Shown: piece after piece, positions 32,115-43,389 of the stretch
How positions within the stretch are numbered: the first letter of the stretch is position 1
Layout of the letters: each line of letters starts with the position of its first letter
Assembly (NCBI GenBank): GCA_030180135.1
Contig: CM058230.1
Coordinates: 56,886,580-56,950,579 of the forward strand
Origin: Orychophragmus violaceus
Taxonomy: Eukaryota > Streptophyta > Magnoliopsida > Brassicales > Brassicaceae
Reading direction: 5' to 3'
DNA length: 64,000 nucleotides
Program-made: the position numbers and the translations under genes
Notes under the pieces: model-generated
The model's database searches: none
What the model saw: the letters and a program-made list of their open reading frames with translations, nothing else
What the model was told of the DNA's origin: nothing

Positions 32115-33170
32115 TACGAATTTGGCAATGAAGAAATGGAAGGCAAAAGGAATTTTGACAAATAAGTTAAACTTTTCAGTATTTGAGAGTTCGAAGCAAC
32201 CACCTGAGTTTATTTATGGAGACAATGCAACATTTGGGTTATATAGGCTGTATTAATTATGTATATGTCTTATCACTATGTCCTAACTAACAACATTCAT
32301 CATGATAATGGTGTTCATGGGTAAAACTAAGTACTTTTCTTTTAGGTATTTAAGATTTATCTATTTTGCAAATGGCTTAAACTATATATGTTATTTAGTG
32401 GTTCAACTTAGTCATCTATTTATATACAATAATTATACCAAGTCACATATATATTTTTGAAACATGGGAAAAATGAGCGTGTCAAAGGTTATGATGGACA
32501 TTTAATATTCTTCTTGTCTTCTTATCTTTCGTCTACGGTTTAGAGTTTAAGATTTTGGGTTTAGGGATTAGTATTTAGGGTTTTGGGTTTTGAGTTTTAG
32601 TATTTAGGGTTTAGTATTTAGGGTTTAGTATTTATAGTTTAAGGTTTAGAAGCATAGGGTTGTGATGAACATTTAATATCTTTCGTCACACAAACGCATA
32701 TAAACATACATTAGTCATATTATACACTACACGGTACTATTACAATATTACATAATAAAGATTATACAAATTATATATAATAATAAAACATACATAAACA
32801 CAAAATTTTATAATTTTACATATAAAATACTAATTTACTTAAGCATCATATACTTAAGCATCACAACCGAGTACTCGTGAGAAAATTTTCAAAATATTTT
32901 GCGTAATTAATCCGGAAAACCAAACCTACTTTTTTAGTCCAAAACTTTTCAATTACCTGCCTTAACCCAACAAATTTTGACTAAGTGTCGACAAATCATC
33001 ATTTACCGCAAACACAAACCCTAATTTGTTTTTGTTCTTCCCCTTCTCCCAAATCTCCTTCGAATCATCTCGCATATTTTTCTCCAGATCCTCCTCCCTA
33101 CCGACTAATCTCTAACTGACATCTCTTATTTGAATCTCTTATTCGAGGTTCTCAGTTTCATTGCTAATTT
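32115..33170. other. AT-rich stretch with a telomere-like patch
   Basis: No gene visible. About 32530-32660 holds many degenerate TTTAGGG-type words (GTTTAGGG, ATTTAGGG). A promoter or leader for the ORF starting near 33170 is probably at the right end. Confidence 0.5.
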
Positions 33171-35219
33171 TTGCAGATACCCTATCGAGCTCCCAATTTC
33201 TTCTCTGAAACTCTCCGTGATACGATGCCTCAAAAGGGAATGAGAGGAGGAGCTCGTAAGATACTAACCACTCGAAACGTCACTCAGATAGCCGTTGGGT
33301 CCAAACCCAATGGTGTAAAAAAACACCGAGCCCTCTGCAAAAAAAATACACCTTCACCCTGAATCCCGTTGTTCGTCCGACTCAGACCACTCCACCTCCA
33401 AAAACAAAAACCCAGTTATCCCCCAAACGTTAGTGTCAGTACCCCATGTACATGACTATCCAACGCCAAGACAACTATTCCAGAACTCGACTACTAATCA
33501 ACCTGAAGCCGAAGCTTCGCCGGTGTCAGAAGAAGCAAGAAGAACTAGAATCATGTTGAGGACGCCCCACCTTTGCCAGTTTACCAATCTCAGGCTCAGA
33601 GTCATCCATTTTTTGAATGTCACAACTTCCTTGACGAATCTCTTCAGGTTTTACCGGACCTCGAGGAGGACACAATGTGGGCTCTGAATGCTCTACTTCG
33701 GGTCCCAAACAGGGAAATGTTTACCATCGTACTCTCTCCCGCACTGATGCCAAAACGACTTGGTGTGGTTATTGTCATGTACTGTTTCTTCAGCTGTTGA
33801 TATTCTCTGTATGGGTTTTTGTCCTTTTCTTATGCCTTTTGCAATGGTGTGTTTTTAAAACAGTCTAGTTTATTTACGAATCTGATTTTTGGTTTGCTTA
33901 TGAGTTATGATGATCTGATGAGTTGGAGTCTCTGATGGTTAGGATGTTAATCTTGTACATATTTCAGGTTTACTCGTGACAGATGATCGAAATTGGTCCG
34001 GAAGATTACAAAAAAATTTACAAACAAATTCGATAAACCATGCTATAGCTGGTCACGTGTGTCTCGTGATAAAGGAGAAAGATATTTCCTCGAGTTCGCT
34101 GTACATTTTTCTGTCATATACCTATAATATATACCTTGCATGTGTTGTTTTCACTAATGCTATGCTTATTCTATCTGTAATCTAGAAAACCCGCCATTGG
34201 GATCCCTTGATAACAGGGACAATTCAATAGTATTTTGAGGAGTCTGTCGACGACGGTTAAAAGACATGGTTAGCACAGTGAGGGCTAAACGAGAGCGACC
34301 TAAGTGGATTGGCGAGACTCTCTGGAAAATGATGACCGACTATTGGGAAACTGAAGAACCAAAGGATAAAAGTAAGAACTCTATGCCAGTTGTCGTTTGT
34401 CTGACCGTGGAGGTCTCGGTCGTCACGTCCATTTCTCAGGGCCCAATTCGTACCTATAAATCAGGCTTGAAATAGCAACCTTTATTATATATATATATTA
34501 TTTATGTTTCTTACAACATTGCAACTAGAAGTTTCTCTAATAATCCTTGTTTGTTTTATATCACTGCAGAAAGAGGAATGGGGAAGACCGATTAATATTA
34601 GTGAGGTATTCATCAAGCCACATATAAGGGCAGATGGTACGTACGTTGATCGGAAGGCAGATAAAATCGCTGCAACTTTTAATAAGATCGTGGACGAGAA
34701 GTTGGCAGAGCTCGATATAAAGAGTTCAGAAGTTTCGAACGGTGCTGCTTCGAGACCTCGTGAACTCTCACTAGATGATTATGAAAACATCTTTCTTGAG
34801 GTAAATTAATATTTTTTTCACAATTCACATTTATAAAGTCATGTCATGTTCTTTATTTAATTGTGTTACACATATTATCTTGAATAACAACATGCCACTG
34901 AGACGGATATACGAGGAAATTCTTATGGAGTTGGAAGCCTCAAATAGTCTCTTTTGAGGGGCAAGCGCAAGCGGCCAGGAGACTCTTCAGGGTTTGTGGC
35001 CATGCAAGAGTAATTTAAGGAAGCTCAACGTAAAATCGAAGAGCAGGCTGCCCGTGAAGCAGATCACGCCCGAGATGCGAATGAGCAGAAGGAAAAGATC
35101 AAGTACCTTTCCTTGGTAGAAAAGTATCTACGGGAAAATGATCCGCATTTTCTTGACTTCCTTGAGACTCATAGGACAGCAGCCAACACAGACGGTCGTC
35201 CCCCAACATGTACAACTTA
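33171..35219 (+). pseudogene. Ptta/En-Spm-type transposon protein of the CACTA element (degenerate)
   Basis: Exon-like blocks in order: MPQKGMRGGARK near 33228, a variable middle, FDKPCYSWSRVSRDKGERYF near 34030-34090 (typical of plant Ptta/En-Spm transposase-like proteins), RPKWIGETLWKMMTDYWE near 34300, SEVFIKPHIRADGTYVDRKA near 34597, and a coiled-coil C-terminus (IEEQAAREADHARDANEQKE) ending at a stop near 35218. In En/Spm these accessory proteins bind the subterminal repeats. Frames change between blocks. A stop (TAA) lies in the C-terminal part near 35010 after AMQE, so the gene is probably dead. Some frame changes may be introns. Confidence 0.65.
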
Positions 35220-35519
35220 ACTCCATCTGCTGTATAGGTTAATTGTCGCCCTCCCTACCGAACTATTTTTTGGTGTATGATTTCGAAACTCCTTAATATT
35301 GGAGTTTGCATTTGTAAATAATCATTCGTGTATATATGCAACACGGAACTATTAAAGTTATCAATGTTTTCTTGAACAAAATATCTTTTACATTTCTTGT
35401 ATCATTCAAATTGAAGTATCACCAATTACCAAATTGTAAATTTGATAAATGGAATAATACCAAATTCTTATTTTCATCCAAACGTAATAGTCGTCAATTA
35501 ATGGTATCTGGATGTCCTG

Positions 35520-36090
35520 TGTAGTCGCTGCATAGTCGTTAGATCACTCATTAAACAGGCGTAAAAGTGTCACTGTAGAGTCACCAAAACGTCATCATAG
35601 TATGCGACTAAATCGTGACAATACTAGTCAGTCACATAACAGTCGTCACATAGTTGCGAGTTCATTACCATAATCGTATATGGATGTTCAGATTAGTCGC
35701 GAGATAGTAGTTAAAATGGTTGTTACCTAGTCGCTACATAATGGCTAATATTTACGACTACTTTATGACTATACTATACAGTCACATATTAATCGCCCAG
35801 TGGTCACCTATTTTAACGACTATTTGATGATAACATTTCTCCGACCGCATCTGAACTCCTTCTATAGTCACACAATTGTCGCTATCGTAGTCGCAAATTA
35901 GTCTCTATATCTTCCGACAACACTACATGTATTTGACGATTACCTATGTTAGTCGGATAAATAGTCGTAACTCGCTGACTATTAATATGACTATGCGATT
36001 TAGTGACTATGGATTTACAACTACCATATTTAGTCGTAATTTAGTCGTAAAACATCGACTAACGACTATTCTGCGATTAAAAGTGCAGTC
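35520..36090 (+). repeat. Right subterminal repeats of the 27565-36115 CACTA
   Basis: Dense TAGTCG/CGACTA words in both orientations, mirroring 27590-27990. Confidence 0.8.
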
Positions 36091-36118
36091 GTAAAAACAT
36101 TGTTTTCTTGTAGTGCCT

Positions 36119-37430
36119 ATACCCACTCCATCGAAGAAGAGGGGGGCACACATAGAAACATGCTGAAGAAAATACTTCTAAGAAGAAGGCTGCTGACGAC
36201 TTGGCTAATAAGAAGGCCGTTGAACAGAGTTTTGAAGAAGAAATTTGTTGAATTGGCCAATATAAAGCCGTTGATACGGAGGAAAGAAAAGGAATCAACC
36301 GTAAGCCGTCCACGATTCATCAATTTGATTATAATTATGAATACGAGGTGCGTTTTTCAATAATTCAAAGGCTTGCGCCAACCTCTTGTCCTGCATAAGG
36401 GTTTCTACAAGGGATTTCCTGGATTTAAAGGGCGCCGACCTCTTGTCCTGCATAAGGGGTTCTACAAGGATTTCCTGGATTTAAATGATTTATTGGAACC
36501 CGAGATGTTTGTAGAGCTGAAGCGTTGTGAAGCTATGCTAAGTTATTTCTCATAATAATTCACAGTACCGTGTGGATATCTAAGGACAAGTTTTTTTGGT
36601 TTTCAGGCTACGCGAGCAATCCTGGATTATGACTTCCGATTGAAGAAAGCTTTAGTAGATCTATCGGGTGCCGAGCAAGAAATGATGAAGAGGTCCATTT
36701 TCATTAAAAGGCTGATGGAGAAGTGTGAGTCTCTTAAAAGTAAATGGGATACACTTGTAGAATAAAAAGTTTGACAGATGAGGGAGTTGGATGAATCGCT
36801 GAAGGCCATTCTTGCCATGCAGTAGGACCTGAAGACGGAGGTGAAACATCTATGGGATTCTCGTGTTGAGCTCGTCCTTAAGGAGAGACATGTATTGAGG
36901 TTGTGATGGCGACGAAGGTTCAATCTCGTTTTGAAAAGTTCCAAAAATGCGTTGAAGAACAAGAGATGGTTAAAGCAAAAAAGGTCGAGCATGGTCAAAT
37001 CAGCGGCACCAAAATTTTCCTTGAAAAACTGATCAGTCAAGGGGTTTAAATCCTGAATTCTGTGATGGACAAGCATACTAAGGATGAGAAGGAGTTGGAC
37101 GATGAGCTCGAGGGAATGGACGTTCTTGGGATAGAAACTTGTGATTTACTCTCTCACCGATCGTGCATCCTATGATAGATCGTTGGTGTGATTCGCCTAC
37201 CGTTTTCCCTCACAACATTAACAAGTAAGGTCAATAAAGGGTGGCATTCTTCTTGCTCCAAGTAGTGGTTATTTTCGTCAGGCCAGATCGAAAGTGTTGA
37301 AGGTAAGATGAGCATGTTGCAACTGATCAAGATCAAGTTGACCCTCAAACTCAGATCCATGAACACACCGAAAACGTGGTTAAAGTCAAAGGAATTAAGG
37401 CGGAGGAGTCGAATGTGAACGCCGTTTAAG
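36119..37430 (+). pseudogene. Gypsy-type transposon ORF, right part, coiled-coil rich, degenerate
   Basis: Continues the ORF interrupted by the CACTA insertion. Recognisable pieces: KKAADDLANKKAVEQSFEEE near 36185, TIHQFDYNYEYEVRFSIIQR near 36318, and ALVDLSGAEQEMMKRSIFIK near 36650, the last inside a long charged helical region. A near-perfect 60-bp duplication (CCAACCTCTTGTCCTGCATAAG-type, at about 36380 and 36440) interrupts it. There are many stops. The resemblance to plant 'putative gypsy type transposon' proteins is by pattern only. Confidence 0.5.
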
Positions 37431-38170
37431 CTTAAACATTTTTATATAATTTTGTCTTTAAGTTTTTTTGCTATGTATCCGAACCTTTTATTTATGGAAG
37501 TAATTTTTTGTGTCTTTCACTTTTGTTTGACATTTTATGCATTGAATTTGTGTGCTTGATTGATTGTGCACGAAAGGGTAGTGTATTTGAACGATATCTT
37601 AGCCTTTTCGCACTGTGATGTGTTGATAATGCTCTGAGGACGTCACTGGTTGGTAATGACACGACTTATTAGGAAGGTCAGTATTCATCAGAGATTAATA
37701 TATTTCTTAATTAATTTGTAAGGTTTATACTTACTTCATTTTGGTTCTGCAAGGTTTATTCGTGCTCGGCTTTGCCGTTTTAAGGACAAGACGAATGTGC
37801 AAGGCTTAAGGGCTCGACTTATTTATTATCGCTCGCCTCGAAGAACATAAATGTAACTTCCCTGTTCTAATTTACGATACGGATCTCAGATTTTCCTTAC
37901 TGTGAGTTTCTTAGCATTCAATTTTCAGCCTGGCATGCATCTCATCATGTAAATAAGACCACACTCTTTGCCAGGAAGTGTGATGCTAAGTTATGCGAGT
38001 CTTACAGGATGCTCGGCTTACAGTCAAGGCATGTGTCTCTCAACTTTCACGAGCTAAGGATTCCGGTTCTATGACGAATTGTTCTTTTGAAAAATGATCG
38101 ATGTGGGAGGGTTGACGAGGATAACACCCGGCTTTGTGTTTTGGAGGCAAGATAATCCTGCGAGAAAATG
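37431..38170. other. Non-coding stretch downstream of the gypsy-type ORF
   Basis: No gene visible. Scattered GCTCGGCTT words foreshadow the minisatellite that follows. Confidence 0.5.
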
Positions 38171-38315
38171 ATGCTCGGCTTAAGAGAGATGAGAGGATGA
38201 TACTCGACTTGAGAGAGATTCGAGGACGATGCTCGGCTTAAGATAAATACAAGGACTATGCTCGGTTTAAAAGAGATGTGAGAACTATGCTCGGCTCAAG
38301 AGAGATGCGACTAAT
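38171..38315 (+). repeat. 29-bp minisatellite, five units
   Basis: Units start at 38171, 38200, 38229, 38258 and 38287 with exact 29-base spacing. The consensus begins ATGCTCGGCTTAAGAGAGAT. The fifth unit runs into the LTR that starts at about 38315. Confidence 0.92.
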
Positions 38316-39321
38316 GATGTAAGATCTGGGATGGATCCTACACGGGGAGAGATATGGGTCGCAATGCTGGTCGAGGACGCTCTACTTGCTGAACCGGGGG
38401 TGACAAATGGTTGATGGTGGGACAATGGGCAAGTGATGGTCGGATGTGGAACGGTGGTCGAGCGATATAACGGGTGGTTGAATGGAAGCTTTGCACTGGC
38501 CGAAGGTGCTATTGCTCAGATATATGGATAGTTCAATGGAGGTTTCGATCAAGTAACATGAACAAGTATCCGAGTATCTCAAGCTTAAGGGGAAACCACG
38601 CAAATGGCTTGTAGATCTGCGCCGTCAAGGCAATGTAAACAATAGGGTTTTTCTTTGAAAATTGCTTAAGGGTTGTCACCATATACAAGTGGCATATATA
38701 GTCCAAGAAAATAACAGCTAAAAGGATTATTTGGGCCCTTACAAAATAGAAATAAGCATAATAGAAAAGATAGAAAAGATAGGACGGGCCATGGTCTCTT
38801 TCTCATGTATCAGGCTTTAGATTATCTCATTAAAAATCTTAGTGGAAAAACCCATTAGGATAAAACCATACTTAAGGGAAAAATAGTATAAGCTTTGGCC
38901 CAAAGAGATGTTGCAACGCCCTCCAGGTCGCCAAATATAAGTTTGAAGTTCATCAAACCCGTAAGCTTCCAAATAAGGCAGGTTCAGAAACTATTCAGTT
39001 AGAACTTGCGTAACTTCTTTTTACGAGCTGGTATTGGCTTGATTCTAACTCTCCTGAGTTCCCTTATGAGTCAGGAATTCAGAAAAAGTTCATTTGTTGC
39101 TTGATTCATCATGGTCCATTCTGAGATATCCAATATGTGGCAGTTTGCCTCCAGCGGGTTCCTTGGAAGTCTCCTATTTTGTAACTTGCATAACTTCCTC
39201 ATTTGAAAGGCTATTGAAGCACTTCCACTTCGTGATGATTCCTTGTTTAGTTAAGTTTCTGGAATAGTTCGATTTGTATCTCAAACACTCTTGGTTAGGT
39301 GGATATGATCCAAAACGTGCA
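38315..39321 (-). repeat. 3' LTR of the gag-only element
   Basis: About 1 kb repeat of 42224-43220 with many substitutions, so the element is not young. Confidence 0.8.
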
Positions 39322-40600
39322 CCTATGGCCCTGGTACGATCAAGTTGCTTCTCTCCAAAGGCATGTACCGGCTTGGTGAGCCATCCACTAGTATGCCGGG
39401 TCAATGATGGGTTGATGTACAAATCATATTCCCCCTTTTGAAATGGTTTTGATCTCGAAACTATATAACCTGCACCAAGAGAGAGCAAGTTAGATTTCAT
39501 GCGGTTTTGTGAGTCCATGGCTTTACCTTGATGAATCCGGGGCTTGTTGTCGTAAGGGCTATCATGCCATTCTCCTTTGAGTAGGGGATTCAATTTCACG
39601 CCTCTTCTCTGGCTTGGGTGCCACAGAAAAGTTGTTGCACCATCATCTCTTGTGGTCTTGGTCTTGTAGCTTCCAAGGTTGGGTGGTACTTCTTTCAGGT
39701 TCGTCTCTTTGGTTCCTACAATAATATGGACACTTTTGGCAAGAAACAAGTGTGTTAGGTGTTATTTAGGAAAGTACAAACGTGCCAAACATGTAATCCA
39801 TCAAGATCTAGTTGTAGTCTTAAAACATGTTTTGATTCCTCATTCTTTTAAATTCATTTGGTCCTTTAGTACAGCTTTCGGATCAGTAGAGATAAATCGT
39901 TTTAAAGAAAGACTTATCTGATTAACACTCCCAATATGGTTTGGGTCGGGCGGATTTTCTTCGATCTCAGCTTTGCATCCGGTCCGTGGATCAGCTTTGG
40001 TCCTTATGGTGCTGGTCGTGGCTTGATCTTACTAAGACGTTTGGCCCGATCTTATTTGCAGTCTTCTCTTCACAGTTCTTGTGTTATAGACGCCATAGTA
40101 AAAATTACACCTACATGAATTCCTAATGACAAGAGAAAGTGCATCATTTTTGTGTTAAAAGGTTTAAAGATGTGTGGTGTAAGATATAAGCTTATCTGGA
40201 CGTCATCCATGTTAAAATCAATGTGCCTCACTAGCCCATAAACGTCCAGCAACAAATCTTTATCCTTTGAATTTGCTTGATGGTCCTTGATATCGTCTCT
40301 TGTACATGTTTCATACTTAATACTCTTAGTGTTGGCCAAGGTATGAACCTCTTCAGGTAAGGGTCCGGCTCGCGGTTTAGGTGTGTAATTGGGGCTCGGC
40401 TTTGGTGTTTTTTTCCCATGGCTGCTTGGTTGGACTCAGCCTGCAGTGACCAGAAGGCTTGAGGCTCTTTAGACAGATCCGAGGCAAATGGTGTATTTAG
40501 TGTTGGATCCAATTCTCCTTGGACAAGGACGAATATTGATGTTGCGTCCGTTGCGGTGTCATCTTGGTCCGTTTGCTTCTCTGTTCGACCTGCGTCTTGC
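39322..40600 (-). other. Internal non-coding region of the gag-only element
   Basis: A minus-strand open frame (to 39749) crosses from the LTR into this region, but shows no known domain. Nothing else could be identified. Confidence 0.45.
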
Positions 40601-41301
40601 TCAACACTTGGATAAGGGGAAATGCATTAAAACAGTTTTTTGGATAATGGTAAACATATGAACAATAGTTAGGTTGGGCACATTAACCGTGTAACAAGGC
40701 TGGTCGGACGATGGTCGAAGATGGTCGAGCGCGGGCGAGAGGACGATGATGGAATGAGGTGGTCTATGGGCGTGGACGGGTCTTTGATGGCAGCCTAGGC
40801 TTGACATATTGCTCATACATGGGCCATTTAATATCTTCTCACGTGTGTGCTGGTTCAGTGTAATGAACTCGCCATTTTTCCTCGCCTTCCACCATGAATA
40901 GGCTTCTCCGGTTAAGGTGTGGATGGCATGCGAGGGCTTGTCTCTTTCTGGGATGTTGTAATCCCAAAAGTGGTTCTCCAGATTTCTTTCCCATTGAAGA
41001 TAGTACCTAGTTCCTGAAAAAGACATGGGTTTTGAACCAAAGACATAAGAGTTGCATTTAGATTGAGTACAAGGTCGTGATGGTCTTAGTCTGGTGGTGT
41101 GGTACAAAAGGTATTGTTCGGGTAGCTCGGGCTCTGTCTCATCTGCGGCATGGTATTCTTCAGAGTGAGATGTTGTGGTGGTCTCGGCTGCTGCGGAGGT
41201 GCGGGCAGTGGCAGCCGTTCAAACTGGTTCAGGCGGTCTATTAGAGCATGTAGGACTCCGAGTACTTGAGCTATAGTCACTGGTGCATCTTGGTCACTCA
41301 T
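40601..41301 (-). pseudogene. Gag remnant of the gag-only element
   Basis: Starts MSDQDAPVTIAQVLGVLHAL at 41301, followed by a Pro/Gln-rich linker. In a second frame there is a retrotransposon gag core (FSGTRYYLQWERNLENHF, ALTGEAYSWWK-type motif read as HTLTGEAYSWWKARKNGE). The frame changes near 41090. No zinc knuckle or pol follows. Confidence 0.7.
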
Positions 41302-42209
41302 TTACTCAATTACTGTTTACGCAACTTAAAGAAAAGATTAAGTGCAAATCGAGAAACCAAAGAAATCTTGCAACAAAGCAAGAGAAAAGGCAATACAAAA
41401 AAAAGTGGCAAAATCGCAAAATGGAAATATGCAACTAAATGGAAAATATGCAAAATCTAATGTTAACTGGTTTTACTTAATTTTTTTTTACTTAAAGACT
41501 AAACTAGATGAAACTAATACATATTATACGAATAGTATGAGATGGATTCAGTAATGAGCAAACAATTGGCAGCAAGTAGTGAACTATATATCGGTTCACG
41601 CAATGCACAAAACCTAACCGATGTAGCAATGGTTCGCGAAGGCAAACTAGCCTAAGTCCGTTCGGTTATTTAGCTCTTATGATGCAATATCACAAGTCAA
41701 CAAGTTAACACAAGCCAAACCAGTATCACAATCAATCCGCAAACACAAAACCGAACATAACTTCAAGCAAGAAAACACCAATTACCAATATGCAGCCGGT
41801 TATGATGCAATCTACATCGTTTCTTCTCTTCTTCTTTTTTTTTTTTGATTTTTAAGAAAATTATGATTGACTAAATTAATGCAGCATCCAGAACCGAAGA
41901 AATAAAATTCTCACGCAAGCAACTCAGCGACACACAACAACTCAAGCGATTCTCCAAGAAACCCTAGAAGAAACTATATGCGGTTTTGGGTTCAAACAAC
42001 CTAACAATTCTAACTTATCATTTTTTTTTTATGAATGATGAGCAAAGACAAGAAACAAGGCATGACATTAGAAAAAATATGACAAAAGCAAATTTATGAT
42101 GGAACACTATTTTTTTTTTTGAGTTTCAATTGATGGATGCAAGAAACAAATCGACAAAACAAGTAATTAGAGAGGATATATAATTGACATGATGGTTTCA
42201 AGAGCCTAA
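41302..42209 (-). other. 5' leader of the gag-only element
   Basis: AT-rich with several poly-T runs. No gene visible. Confidence 0.5.
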
Positions 42210-42221
42210 GCTCTGATACCA
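42210..42221 (-). other. Primer-binding site of the gag-only element
   Basis: The minus strand reads TGGTATCAGAGC just inside the LTR boundary at 42224. Confidence 0.8.
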
Positions 42222-42223
42222 GA

Positions 42224-43220
42224 TGATGTAAGATCCGGGGAGAATTCTACACGGGCATATATATGGGTCGCAAGGCTGGTCGAGGACGCTCTCCTTTCTG
42301 AACTGGGGGTGACAAATGGTCGATGGTGGGACGATGGGTGAGTGATGGTCGGATGTGGAACGGTGGTCGAGCGATATAACGGGTGGTTGAATGGAAGCTT
42401 TGCACTGGCCGAAGGTGCTCTTTCTCAGCTCTATGGATAGTTCAATGGAGGTTTCGATCAAGTAACATGAACAAGAATCCAAGTATCTCAACCTTAAGGG
42501 GAAACCACACAAGAGGCTTGTAGATCGGCGCCGTCAAGGAAATATAAACACTAGGGTTTTTATTTAAAAATTGCTTAAGGGTTTTCACCATATACAAGTG
42601 GCTTATATAGGCCACAAAATAACAACTAAAAGGATTATTTGGGCTCTTACGAATTAGAAATAAGCATAATAGAAAAGATAGGACGGGCCTTGGTCTCTTT
42701 CTCATGTATCGGGCCTTGGATTACCTCATTAAAAACCTTAGTGAGAAAACTCATTGAGATAAAACCACACGAAAGGAAACAATAGTATAAACTTTGGCCC
42801 AAAGAGATGTTGCAAGGCCCTTCTGGTCGCCAAATATAAGTCCAAAGTGCATCAAACCCGTGAGCTTCCAAATAAGGCAGGTTAAGAAACCATTCGTTTT
42901 TAACTTGAGTAAATTATTTGTCCGAGATGGTAGTGGCTTGGTTCCAACTCTCCTAGGTTCCCTTATGAGTCAAGAATTCCGAACAAGTTCTTTTATTGCT
43001 TAATTCATCATGGTCCGTTTTGAGATCTCCAATATGTGATAGTTTGTATCTAGCGGGTTCCTTGGAAGTCTCCTATTTTGTAACTTGAATAACTTCCTCA
43101 TGTGAAAGAATATTGAAGCACTTCCACTTCATGATGATTCCTTGGTGAGCTCAATTTCTGGAACAGTTTGATTTGTAGCTTAACTCCTTCTGGTTAGGTG
43201 GATATGCTCCAAAACGTGCA
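42224..43220 (-). repeat. 5' LTR of the gag-only element
   Basis: Pairs with 38315-39321. Its outer end abuts the integrase-proximal end of the Tat-like gypsy element. Confidence 0.78.
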
Positions 43221-43389
43221 CCTACGTCCAAGACTTCTTGTTGATGTTACATAAATGTTAGAATAGTGTGATGCTTCCGTCTAGTAGTGATATTGCTTTA
43301 GGCTGGAGGAGTTCCACAAACATGGAAGCGCCATGCCTTTCATTGATTCGATCTTGTAGACTTCGGTTTTGACGACCTTTGTGATTTTG

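Larger units (their letters stand above)
27565..36115 (+). mobile_element. CACTA DNA transposon, 8.55 kb, TSD CCT, gene-carrying
   Basis: Left end CACTACAAGAAAACAACG at 27565; right end is the inverted CATTGTTTTCTTGTAGTG ending at 36115. The trinucleotide CCT is duplicated at 27562-27564 and 36116-36118. Both subterminal regions are dense in a CGACTA/TAGTCG word family, the expected TnpA-type binding array. Inside are an OB-fold gene fragment, two F-box pseudogenes and a Ptta/En-Spm ORF. No TNPD-type (Transposase_21) catalytic ORF was seen, so it is probably non-autonomous. Confidence 0.92.
38315..43220 (-). mobile_element. Gag-only (non-autonomous) LTR retrotransposon
   Basis: Two long direct repeats (38315-39321 and 42224-43220) bound an internal region with a primer-binding site and gag remnants but no reverse transcriptase, integrase or protease. 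On the minus strand the LTR begins TGCACGTTTTGG and ends CTTACATCA. No clean 5-bp target duplication is seen (ACTAA versus CCTAC), so the element is old or one flank was replaced by recombination. Confidence 0.75.

Noticed and set aside
32530..32660. TTTAGGG-rich patch as interstitial telomere
   Set aside because: Units are degenerate and interrupted. Such words are common in AT-rich plant intergenic DNA. The same applies to 50725-51200.
38382..38603. Repeated ORF also found at 42198-42512
   Set aside because: Both are within the LTRs of the gag-only element. The similarity reflects LTR duplication, not a gene.
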